From an uncultured Bacteroidales bacterium (GTDB lineage Bacteria > Bacteroidota > Bacteroidia > Bacteroidales > Bacteroidaceae): a stretch of 19,034 nucleotides of DNA. The stretch covers positions 1-19,034 of the forward strand of contig CALCYA010000139.1 of assembly GCA_937906165.1 (NCBI GenBank), given 5' to 3'. A program made the translations under genes and the position numbers. This document shows, piece after piece, positions 1-6,341 of this stretch. The notes below the pieces were generated by a model. It was given only the letters and a program-made list of their open reading frames with translations, did not search any database and had not been told where the DNA came from. Within the stretch, counting starts at the first letter, position 1; every line of letters starts with the position of its first letter.

Positions 1-43
1 CCAATACTCGCATGGCAAATTTTTCCGTGTGCCGGGCGCTTTG

Positions 44-66
44 GTTCTTTCACGCGATGAAAGAAC
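44..66. repeat. Perfect 9-bp inverted repeat with 5-base loop
   Basis: GTTCTTTCA at 44-52 is the exact reverse complement of TGAAAGAAC at 58-66, separated by CGCGA. It lies about 95 bases past the ybeY stop codon. Neither strand has a T run after the stem, so it is not a standard intrinsic terminator. It may be a dispersed intergenic palindrome or an RNA 3'-end structure for the leftward operon. The remainder of 1-161 shows no gene that I can support. Confidence 0.6.
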
Positions 67-161
67 ATGATAGAACGACTACAAGGGGAATAAATATAAC
101 GGGTTAAGGGTAAGTTGTGTGGAAGAATATAAGAGATTACTCGTTTTATATCTTGCAGACA

Positions 162-572
162 TTATCTCATTGCCAGCGCCTTATTCTCACACGCCTCCAT
201 AATCTCACGTTCTCCCTCACCCTTATCGTTTATTCCGCACAGGTGGAGTATGCCGTGAATTATTACGCGGTGCAGCTCCTGCTCGTATGTGGCACCGACC
301 ATCTCGCTGTTGCTGCGCACTGTGTCCAGCGATATGAACAGGTCGCCGCTGATGATGTCACCCTCGCAATAGTCAAAGGTGATGATGTCGGTGTAGTAGT
401 CGTGTTGCAGGTACTCTCGGTTCACCTCAAGGATTTTCTCGTCGTCGCAGAAAATGTAGGCGATGTCGCCCACCTTCTTGCCGTATGTGGCTGCAACGGC
501 CTTTATCCACGCTGTTGTCTCACGTCTCTTGATTCCGGGCATCTTTACGCCCTCGGTCTGGTAGCTTATCAT
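162..572 (-). CDS. ybeY: Endoribonuclease YbeY (16S rRNA maturation)
   Basis: Cytoplasmic metal-dependent endoribonuclease of the UPF0054 family, which acts in 16S rRNA 3'-end maturation and ribosome quality control. The 136-residue product is close to the usual length for Bacteroidales members. The family signature is at residues 106-116 (HGILHLCGIND), with metal ligands H106 and H110. The third ligand, His in E. coli, is aligned with D116 here, a substitution I recall as usual in Bacteroidetes homologues. The preceding core (YTDIITFDY at 60-68, SGDLFIS at 75-81) is also characteristic. The ATG at 570-572 lies 3 bases after the stop of the upstream phosphoesterase gene, so it is probably translated from the same leftward message. 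Long plus-strand frames across this gene are antisense shadows. Confidence 0.96.
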   Translation of the reverse strand: MISYQTEGVKMPGIKRRETTAWIKAVAATYGKKVGDIAYIFCDDEKILEVNREYLQHDYYTDIITFDYCEGDIISGDLFISLDTVRSNSEMVGATYEQELHRVIIHGILHLCGINDKGEGEREIMEACENKALAMR

Positions 573-575
573 ATA

Positions 576-1718
576 TCAGAATTTTTTGTTCATTGTTACA
601 TTCCCGTCAATGTCTGTTATTGTAACCCCAATGCCCTCCTTGTCGCTTGTGAGGTCCATGACGCTGCGGTTGTCGTTTATCACAATGGGGAACTGCCGCT
701 TGCCGTCGGGTTCTATGGAGTAGTGACGGTGGGTGTGTCCCGACAGTACAAGGTCTATCTTTGCCTTGTTGAATATTGGTGTGAATAGTTCCACAAGTTC
801 CTTCTCGGCATGGTTCTCACTCCCGTGGTCGCCTGTGACAAAAGGAGGTATATGCATCAGCACAATCCTGTTGGTGCATTTGCGGAACCTCTTGCTCTTT
901 ATCTCCTGCTGTAGCCACAGGGCCTGTTCGCGGCGGTAGCTGTCGAAGTCGTTTATGCCGCCGTACACGGGGTGGCTGTCGGGCTTGTCCTCACCGGTGT
1001 CAAGGACAATGAGTGCGGTGTTGCCAAAGTAAAAGATGTTGTAGAAGCGTCCGTTGGGGCGGCCCACATACTCCTTGTAGAGGCGTGCCAGGTTTCCGCG
1101 TGTCTCGTGGTTTCCGCGTACGGCAATGAAAGGCTTGTTGCGCGCGAACAGCTCAACCGACACGTCAATGAATCCTTTGTAGGGCGCCTCGTCATTCTCA
1201 AAGTAGCTTATCATATCGCCCAGGTATATAACGGCATCGGCATCCTCCAATTGCGACAGGTTGAGCAGGGAGCGCACCTTGTCGGCATTGTCGTGCCCGT
1301 CATTGATTACCACAAAACGGCTCTTCTCTATCTTCAGGGGCAGTGTGCTGAACTTCTCCCACTGCGTGGCGATGCTGTCGCCGTATGTTATTTTGTAGGG
1401 GCGGAACTCCTTCATCTCCTTTGCCACAATACGGTAGCGGTAGCTGCACCCTGCATCGAGCCCGCTTATCTCCACGGTGTGACGTGTGTCGTATGCGTCG
1501 ATGAGTCCTGCATCGATGTTGCAGTAGCGTCTGGGAGCTTCCCATCCGTCGGCATATACCTCTACCCAGGCCGCTGCACGCTGCGACGTGGTGAAAAAGA
1601 TTTCAGCGCCCTCTTCTGTCACATTCTGGATGTAGGGACCATTCTTTATACCGAACCCGTCGGCAAACGCTGCAACGGTGGCAATCAATATTATTGTTGT
1701 AAGCAGAATACGTTTCAT
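576..1718 (-). CDS. Secreted calcineurin-like metallophosphoesterase with N-terminal Fn3-like domain
   Basis: A 380-residue protein with a Sec signal peptide (about residues 1-19, cleavage near AFA/D), so periplasmic or surface-exposed. Residues ~25-128 resemble the beta-sandwich domain found at the N terminus of purple-acid-phosphatase-like proteins. Residues ~134-350 form a calcineurin-type metallophosphoesterase with its metal motifs in order: DGH (140-142), GD (167-168), GNHE (202-205), H289 and GHTHRH (327-332). It should be an active phosphomonoesterase or phosphodiesterase binding two metal ions; the substrate cannot be told from sequence. It sits between the SpmA/B-like gene (12-base gap) and ybeY (3-base gap), consistent with one operon. 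I see no lipobox cysteine. A nucleotidase or phytase-like role are alternatives. Confidence 0.9.
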   Translation of the reverse strand: MKRILLTTIILIATVAAFADGFGIKNGPYIQNVTEEGAEIFFTTSQRAAAWVEVYADGWEAPRRYCNIDAGLIDAYDTRHTVEISGLDAGCSYRYRIVAKEMKEFRPYKITYGDSIATQWEKFSTLPLKIEKSRFVVINDGHDNADKVRSLLNLSQLEDADAVIYLGDMISYFENDEAPYKGFIDVSVELFARNKPFIAVRGNHETRGNLARLYKEYVGRPNGRFYNIFYFGNTALIVLDTGEDKPDSHPVYGGINDFDSYRREQALWLQQEIKSKRFRKCTNRIVLMHIPPFVTGDHGSENHAEKELVELFTPIFNKAKIDLVLSGHTHRHYSIEPDGKRQFPIVINDNRSVMDLTSDKEGIGVTITDIDGNVTMNKKF

Positions 1719-1730
1719 AATATGTAGTTT

Positions 1731-2963
1731 TTATCCGAAGAATATATATGCCAGTACAATGGCTGCTATTATTCCGGCAAGGTCGGCAAGAAGTCCGCAT
1801 GTGACCGCATGGCGTGTCTTGCGTATTCCCACACTGCCGAAGTATACGGCCAGTATGTAGAATGTAGTGTCTGTCGCTCCCTGGAACAGGCATGCCAAGC
1901 GCCCTGCGAATGAGTCGGCACCGTATGTGTTCATGGCGTCAATCATCATTCCGCGTGCTCCGCTGCCGCTCAGCGGCTTCATTATGGCCGTGGGCAGTGC
2001 ACCCACGAAGTCATAGCCCAGCCCCACGGCATTGGCGCACCACGCTACTCCTTCCATTATAACGTCCATGCCACCCGATGCGCGGAACACCCCTATGGCA
2101 ACGAGTATGGCAATGAGGTAGGGTATTATGCGCACCGCAGTGCCGAACCCCTCCTTTGCGCCCTCAATGAAAGCATCGTATACGTTTATCTTTGCCCTCA
2201 TTCCGGCTACGATGAATATTATTATTACCGAGAAGAGGATTATGTTTGCGAGCGATGTCGATACAATTTCAATCTGCACCTGAGACAGCTGCATCATGCC
2301 CCATGTTCCACCGGCAATGAGCGCGCATATTCCAAAGAGAAAGAGCAGCATCGTGCGGTTGAAGAGGTTTATGCGCTGGTAGATGCTTGTGGCTATGAGG
2401 CCTACGATGGTGGCAACTGTTGTGGCAAGCAGAATTGGGATGAACACGTCAGTGGGATTTGCTGCACCCATCTGTGCGCGGTAGAGCAACACGGTTATTG
2501 GAATGAGTGTAAGGCCCGATGTGTTCAGCACCAGGAACATTATCATCGGGTTGCTTGCAGTGTCTTTCTTTGGGTTTATCTCCTGTAGCTCCTGCATAGC
2601 CTTCAGTCCCATGGGAGTGGCCGCATTGTCAAGTCCCAGCATGTTTGCCGAAAAGTTCATGAACATTGTTCCCATTGCAGGGTGTCCCTTTGGGATGTCA
2701 GGGAATATCTTGCACAGCACCGGGCTCAGCAACTGGGCAAGAGCCGCCACAAGACCGCCCTTCTCGCCAATCTTCATTATACCCATCCACAGCGAGAGTA
2801 CTCCCGTGAGTCCCAATGATATCTCGAACGCATTCTTTGCCTGTGCAAAGGTGGAATCCATTATTGCAGGGAACACTGTAGTGTCGCCCAGGAAGATGAG
2901 TTTCCCCAATGCTATAATAAATGCAAGGAGAAAGAATGCTATCCAAATATAGTTAAGTACCAT
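1731..2963 (-). CDS. Fused SpmA-SpmB nucleoside-recognition (Gate) domain membrane protein
   Basis: A 410-residue polytopic inner-membrane protein corresponding to Bacillus SpmA and SpmB joined end to end. The SpmA half (~1-200) has the NFSANMLGLDNAATPMGLKA signature at ~103-122. The SpmB half (~205-410) has ALPTAIMKPLSGSGARGM at ~322-339 and QGATDTTFYILAVYFGSVG at ~361-379. About 8-10 hydrophobic helices are visible. In Bacillus these proteins are linked to spore-core dehydration, but Bacteroidales do not sporulate, so the role here must differ; transport of a nucleoside or another small solute is only a guess from the Gate-domain family name. It is the first gene of the leftward run with the phosphoesterase and ybeY. 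The start at 2963 is the first ATG after the candidate promoter box and begins directly with a hydrophobic helix. Confidence 0.93.
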   Translation of the reverse strand: MVLNYIWIAFFLLAFIIALGKLIFLGDTTVFPAIMDSTFAQAKNAFEISLGLTGVLSLWMGIMKIGEKGGLVAALAQLLSPVLCKIFPDIPKGHPAMGTMFMNFSANMLGLDNAATPMGLKAMQELQEINPKKDTASNPMIMFLVLNTSGLTLIPITVLLYRAQMGAANPTDVFIPILLATTVATIVGLIATSIYQRINLFNRTMLLFLFGICALIAGGTWGMMQLSQVQIEIVSTSLANIILFSVIIIFIVAGMRAKINVYDAFIEGAKEGFGTAVRIIPYLIAILVAIGVFRASGGMDVIMEGVAWCANAVGLGYDFVGALPTAIMKPLSGSGARGMMIDAMNTYGADSFAGRLACLFQGATDTTFYILAVYFGSVGIRKTRHAVTCGLLADLAGIIAAIVLAYIFFG

Positions 2964-2985
2964 TATGTTGTCAGTTTTGATAATG

Positions 2986-2993
2986 CGAAGATA
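2986..2993 (-). promoter_or_regulatory. Candidate -7 box for the leftward operon
   Basis: Read on the minus strand this is TATCTTCG, one mismatch from the Bacteroidota -7 consensus TAnnTTTG. It would place the transcript start near 2980 and leave a leader of about 17 bases before the SpmA/B start. No convincing -33 TTTG lies 19-21 bases upstream, so support is partial. Confidence 0.38.
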
Positions 2994-3020
2994 GTGATAT
3001 AAATTTAAACAGTTTCGGAT

Positions 3021-3051
3021 TTTGATTATAAATGTATCGTTGTTATATTTG
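3021..3051 (+). promoter_or_regulatory. Bacteroidota-type primary promoter for the small secreted gene cluster
   Basis: TTTG at 3021-3024 and TATATTTG at 3044-3051 are exact matches to the -33 and -7 boxes of the Bacteroides promoter, with a 19-base spacer, which is the expected spacing. The transcript would begin near 3056 and leave a leader of roughly 75 bases before the first ATG at 3132. It is divergent from the SpmA/B gene. Confidence 0.72.
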
Positions 3052-3131
3052 TAATTGCTGGATAAGACGTTTGAATGGTATTGCTGAGAAAGTTGGTAGC
3101 CAATTGAGATATCCTATAAAATTTTGATATT

Positions 3132-3662
3132 ATGAAAAGAACATTCCTTTTAATTTTGGGACTTGTTATATTGTCATTGACAATGCAGAGTTTCATTAGT
3201 GCCCCGCAAGAAGATGGTGACGGGGAGTTGTCGCCGTTAGTTGGAACATGGGATTGGAAGGAGGGATATGAAATAGGTTCTCACTTTGCAATATGGGTCG
3301 GTGAAAGGAATGACTCCTTGATATTCACAATGGGAGGCTCTTTCTTTTATGGACAAAAACTACACTCGGCGGAATGGGATAGGGATAAAGATTTGTTTGA
3401 ACAAATGATACGTGTAAAGAAACCTGAAGGTAACTTTGTGAAGACCAAGATAAGTGAAGGCATATCAAATGGTTCTTATAATTATGACAGAAGAAATCTT
3501 TACAACGATATTTCGTTTGAGGTTCTCAATGATTCAACAATGCTGTTCATTTTGGGAGACAAGAGAAGTTATTGGCCCGACACTGCAAGAATGATACGTC
3601 GAGACAGAATAAATCGTAAATTCTCTGATAAGACTTACCTTTTTATGTATAAAGGTGAATAA
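3132..3662 (+). CDS. Small secreted protein of unknown function, tandem copy 1
   Basis: A 176-residue protein that I do not recognise as a named family. Residues 1-24 form a Sec signal peptide (MKRTFLLILG start, cleavage probably after FISA); no lipobox Cys follows, so a periplasmic or secreted soluble protein is expected. An acidic linker (QEDGDGE) leads to a mature domain beginning SPLVGTWDW. The LVGxW element and later alternation of polar and hydrophobic residues suggest a small beta-rich, perhaps lipocalin-like fold, but this is weak. Motifs shared with the two downstream copies are GERNDSL, a VGG/MGG-FF stretch, RVKKPEGN, EGIS and YWPDTA. The first ~113 bases are almost identical to the other copies while the mature part is only moderately similar. 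It is the first gene after the 3021-3051 promoter, with a 4-base gap to copy 2. Confidence 0.85.
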   Translation: MKRTFLLILGLVILSLTMQSFISAPQEDGDGELSPLVGTWDWKEGYEIGSHFAIWVGERNDSLIFTMGGSFFYGQKLHSAEWDRDKDLFEQMIRVKKPEGNFVKTKISEGISNGSYNYDRRNLYNDISFEVLNDSTMLFILGDKRSYWPDTARMIRRDRINRKFSDKTYLFMYKGE

Positions 3663-3666
3663 TATT

Positions 3667-4188
3667 ATGAAAAAACCATTCCTTTTAATTTTGGGACTTG
3701 TTACATTGTCATTGACAATGCAGAGTTTCATAAGTGCCCCACAAGAAGATGGTGACGGGGAGTTGTCGCCGTTAGTTGGTCGGTGGAATTGGGTTTGGAA
3801 TGATAAGGTACATAAGTTCTATATAAGATGTGGTGAAAGAAATGATTCCTTACTTTTTACTGTTGGAGGAGTGTTTTTCCGTGGCGATAGAATCCATATG
3901 CCTGAATGGGATGAAGATGGTAAGTATATCCAAATGGTACGTGTAAAGAAACCGGAGGGGAATGTTGTAAAGAGTAAAATATGTGAAGGCATATCCGATT
4001 TTTATGGTTTTGACAGTTGGGACAAATATAACGATGTTACGTTTGAATTGCTCAGCGATACGGTAATGCGTTTTATTCTCGATGATGACAAGGCTTATTG
4101 GCCCGATACGGCCTTGATGATTCTTGAAAAACGGGTAAATGTCGAGTTCTCTCAACAGGAGTATCAGAATATGTACAAAGGCGAATGA
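3667..4188 (+). CDS. Small secreted protein of unknown function, tandem copy 2
   Basis: A 173-residue paralogue of the gene before it and nearly identical to the gene after it (three differing residues: positions 3 and 4 and one near the C terminus). It has a signal peptide (MKKPFLLILG start) and a mature domain from SPLVGRWNW with GERNDSLLF, PEWDEDGK, RVKKPEGN and YWPDTALMIL. The start at 3667 is preferred over an in-frame ATG at 3655. It gives the same signal-peptide start and the same ATATTATG context as its paralogues, and it avoids overlap with copy 1. Function is unknown; paralogy with an exported small domain points to a dose- or variant-dependent envelope or secreted role, which is inference. 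Confidence 0.85.
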   Translation: MKKPFLLILGLVTLSLTMQSFISAPQEDGDGELSPLVGRWNWVWNDKVHKFYIRCGERNDSLLFTVGGVFFRGDRIHMPEWDEDGKYIQMVRVKKPEGNVVKSKICEGISDFYGFDSWDKYNDVTFELLSDTVMRFILDDDKAYWPDTALMILEKRVNVEFSQQEYQNMYKGE

Positions 4189-4192
4189 TATT

Positions 4193-4714
4193 ATGAAAAG
4201 AACATTCCTTTTAATTTTGGGACTTGTTACATTGTCATTGACAATGCAGAGTTTCATAAGTGCCCCACAAGAAGATGGTGACGGGGAGTTGTCGCCGTTA
4301 GTTGGTCGGTGGAATTGGGTTTGGAATGATAAGGTACATAAGTTCTATATAAGATGTGGTGAAAGAAATGATTCCTTACTTTTTACTGTTGGAGGAGTGT
4401 TTTTCCGTGGCGATAGAATCCATATGCCTGAATGGGATGAAGATGGTAAGTATATCCAAATGGTACGTGTAAAGAAACCGGAGGGGAATGTTGTAAAGAG
4501 TAAAATATGTGAAGGCATATCCGATTTTTATGGTTTTGACAGTTGGGACAAATATAACGATGTTACGTTTGAATTGCTCAGCGATACGGTAATGCGTTTT
4601 ATTCTCGATGATGACAAGGCTTATTGGCCCGATACGGCCTTGATGATTCTTGAAAAACGGGTAAATGTCGAGTTCTCTCAACAGGAATACCGGAACATGT
4701 ACAAAGGTGAGTAG
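4193..4714 (+). CDS. Small secreted protein of unknown function, tandem copy 3
   Basis: A 173-residue protein, last of the three. Its DNA from 4203 to 4686 is identical to 3677-4160 of copy 2. Yet its first 11 bases match copy 1 (MKRTF rather than MKKPF), and its last ~28 bases carry many changes relative to copy 2. The signal peptide and mature motifs are as in copy 2. The start at 4193 is chosen by homology; an in-frame ATG at 4139 inside copy 2 would add 18 residues without signal-peptide character. The gene ends 10 bases before a strong hairpin terminator, so the three genes form a self-contained transcription unit. Confidence 0.85.
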   Translation: MKRTFLLILGLVTLSLTMQSFISAPQEDGDGELSPLVGRWNWVWNDKVHKFYIRCGERNDSLLFTVGGVFFRGDRIHMPEWDEDGKYIQMVRVKKPEGNVVKSKICEGISDFYGFDSWDKYNDVTFELLSDTVMRFILDDDKAYWPDTALMILEKRVNVEFSQQEYRNMYKGE

Positions 4715-4724
4715 TATTAATGTA

Positions 4725-4784
4725 TGTACATAAACAGGTCACAAAGTTTTGCTGCTTTGTGACCTGTTTATGTACAATGTTTTT
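4725..4784 (+). terminator. Intrinsic terminator of the secreted gene cluster
   Basis: A perfect 22-bp inverted repeat: left arm 4725-4746, 8-base loop 4747-4754, right arm 4755-4776. It is followed on the plus strand by TGTTTTT at 4778-4784. The minus-strand side has no T run, so termination should be one-way, insulating the efflux operon from the upstream promoter. Confidence 0.85.
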
Positions 4785-4859
4785 GATTCATCCATTCTTT
4801 CTCTTGTATAGTGCTTTTACCATTTTCGTTAGTTGTTTATGATAGGCAATCCTTCCGGT

Positions 4860-4898
4860 TGTCCAATGATTTTACATTACCTGTCTAAAAATTTGACA
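4860..4898 (+). promoter_or_regulatory. Candidate tandem activator sites (TGTC-N9-GACA type)
   Basis: TGTCTAAAAATTTGACA at 4882-4898 has dyad ends TGTC/GACA. TGTCCAATGATTTTACA at 4860-4876 matches it at 13 of 17 positions, with TACA replacing GACA. The two start exactly 22 bases apart, i.e. about two helical turns. They are centred about 91 and 113 bases before the start site expected from the sigma-54 promoter, where upstream activator sites normally lie. The binding protein is unknown. Confidence 0.45.
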
Positions 4899-4954
4899 AA
4901 ATACGCTGGTCGTGATTTTGCTTAATTTGTTGTATGCTAATGATTTGAATAGTT

Positions 4955-4970
4955 TGGCACGCTTTTGGCA
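4955..4970 (+). promoter_or_regulatory. Sigma-54 (-24/-12) promoter for the efflux operon
   Basis: TGGCACGCTTTTGGCA matches the sigma-54 consensus TGGCACG-N4-TTGCA at 11 of 12 defined positions with exact spacing, including the essential GG and GC. Transcription should start near 4981, about 16 bases before the TolC-family start codon at 4997. An alternative upstream ATG at 4970-4972 overlaps the -12 element and would not be transcribed, so the promoter also settles the gene start. Confidence 0.7.
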
Positions 4971-4996
4971 TGTACTCTTGTAGAAATGTTTTTTGT

Positions 4997-6328
4997 ATGA
5001 AAAGAGTTTTTATGATAATTATTGCAGGATGTCTATCCTTTATGATTGCATCTGCGCAGGTGATGACAATGGATGAGTGCATGGCATACGCTGTGGAGCA
5101 CTCTGTTTCGGTGGGCAAGCAGGAGAATGTTCTTGACAATGCCAAGATGAACTACAGGCAGTCGGTGGCATCACTGTTTCCTTCGGTATCGGCGGGTGTG
5201 TCGGCGTCTACCAATTTCGGACGTTCCATTGACCCCGAGACAAACAGTTATACAACGGTCTCAACGTTCGGTAACTCTTACAGCCTGTCGGCATCGATGC
5301 CGTTGTTTGCCGGCTTGCGTTATGTGAACAGTATCCGTGCGGCAAAGGTTGCACGTGAGCGCGGTTACAGTGACTTGCAGATTGCACGCGACAAGGTGGC
5401 AATGGAAGTTATGAGGGCCTACTCCGACGTGGTCTATTATAAAGGTGCGGTGAAGATTGCCGAGGAGCATCTGTCGGCATCGCGCAAGACGTTGCGTCAG
5501 GCACAGAAACTCCATGAGTTGGGACGCAAGAGTGCTGCCGAGGTTGCCGAGGTCGCATCGCAGGAGGCCAATTATGACTATCTGCTTGCCGAGCAGCAGA
5601 ACAACCTTACTATGGCGTGGATTGCTTTGCGCGAGGTGATGAATCTGCCTCAAGACACTCCTTTGGAGGTTGCCGAGGAGGACGGTATCATCATTGGCTG
5701 TGATGATATCCCGGTGCAGAGAATAGTGGAGAATGCTCTTGCGGGCAATGCACAGGTTGTGTCATCGGAGCTTGCCGTTAAGGAGTCCAAGCTGCAATAT
5801 GCGCGTGCAAAGGGTGCCTGGTTCCCTACAATAAGCCTTTCGGCAGGGATAAACACAAACTACTATACCAACTTCGACAACAAGCAGGCTTATCCCTCTT
5901 TCTCTTCACAGTTCAAGAACAACAGCGGTGAATATGTGGGTGTCTCAATGTCTATCCCGATATTCTCTAACCTTAGCCGCAGTGCATCGGTGCGTTCTTC
6001 GCGCAACGCGTTGCGTAATGCCGAGCTTGAGCTGTCTGCCATGCGTAGCTCGGTCGAGAGTGAGGTTGTGCAGGCGTGTAGCCGCATGGAGGGTTACGGC
6101 AAGCTCTACAACCAGGCAGTGAAGAAGGTTGAGGCTTCGCAGTTGGCATACGACGGCATTGCAGCCAAATTCGAGAACGGGCTTGTTACCGCAATAGAAT
6201 TGCAGAGTGCTGCGACAACGCTTCTGCAGGCACAGTCCGACCGTCTGCGCTCACAGCTGCAGTATATGATTGAGAAACGTATGGTCGACTATTATAGTGG
6301 AATACCTTTTGTACATTCAGGAAAATAA
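4997..6328 (+). CDS. TolC-family outer-membrane efflux channel
   Basis: A 443-residue outer-membrane factor. The signal peptide is residues 1-20 (MKRVFMIIIA start, cleavage ASA/Q), then MTMDECMAYAVEHS, typical of the start of the mature TolC domain. Two internally related halves are visible: long amphipathic helices (~30-60, 115-205 and 245-270, 345-430), separated by beta-strand segments with GVSAS and SLSAS ending in MPLFAGLR (~102-109) and SMSIPIFSNL (~316-325). A trimer would form the outer-membrane beta barrel and periplasmic tunnel through which the system's substrate leaves. An IAGC sequence at residues 9-12 resembles a lipobox, but the hydrophobic part before it is too short. It is the first gene of the cluster, 13 bases before the adaptor gene, under the sigma-54 promoter. 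Confidence 0.95.
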   Translation: MKRVFMIIIAGCLSFMIASAQVMTMDECMAYAVEHSVSVGKQENVLDNAKMNYRQSVASLFPSVSAGVSASTNFGRSIDPETNSYTTVSTFGNSYSLSASMPLFAGLRYVNSIRAAKVARERGYSDLQIARDKVAMEVMRAYSDVVYYKGAVKIAEEHLSASRKTLRQAQKLHELGRKSAAEVAEVASQEANYDYLLAEQQNNLTMAWIALREVMNLPQDTPLEVAEEDGIIIGCDDIPVQRIVENALAGNAQVVSSELAVKESKLQYARAKGAWFPTISLSAGINTNYYTNFDNKQAYPSFSSQFKNNSGEYVGVSMSIPIFSNLSRSASVRSSRNALRNAELELSAMRSSVESEVVQACSRMEGYGKLYNQAVKKVEASQLAYDGIAAKFENGLVTAIELQSAATTLLQAQSDRLRSQLQYMIEKRMVDYYSGIPFVHSGK

Positions 6329-6341
6329 AATATAAACTACT

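Larger units (their letters stand above)
3667..4714 (+). repeat. Tandem direct repeat, 526-base period (copies 2 and 3)
   Basis: Start codons are 526 bases apart. By direct reading, 3677-4160 and 4203-4686 are identical (484 bases). Differences cluster in bases 8-10 of each gene and in the last ~28 bases. The first 113 bases of copy 1 (3132-3244) match copy 3 with three differences, so the 5' block is shared by all three genes. Confidence 0.93.

Noticed and set aside
44..66. Hairpin as terminator of the ybeY operon
   Set aside because: No T run follows the stem on the minus strand; kept only as an inverted repeat.
117..788. Long plus-strand open frame across ybeY and the phosphoesterase end
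   Set aside because: It is antisense to ybeY, which has a clear family signature, and has no recognisable domain of its own.
972..1727. 251-codon plus-strand open frame
   Set aside because: It is antisense to the phosphoesterase, whose metal motifs are all intact on the other strand.
3132..4714. Immunity or toxin-antitoxin function for the three small proteins
   Set aside because: They have export signals, there is no toxin gene beside them, and no toxin or immunity motif was recognised.
4970..4999. Upstream in-frame ATG at 4970 for the TolC gene
   Set aside because: It overlaps the -12 element of the sigma-54 promoter, and the signal peptide starts properly at 4997.
5021..5032. Lipobox-like IAGC near the TolC N terminus, suggesting a lipoprotein
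   Set aside because: The hydrophobic stretch before the Cys is too short, and it continues past it to a good ASA/Q signal peptidase I site.
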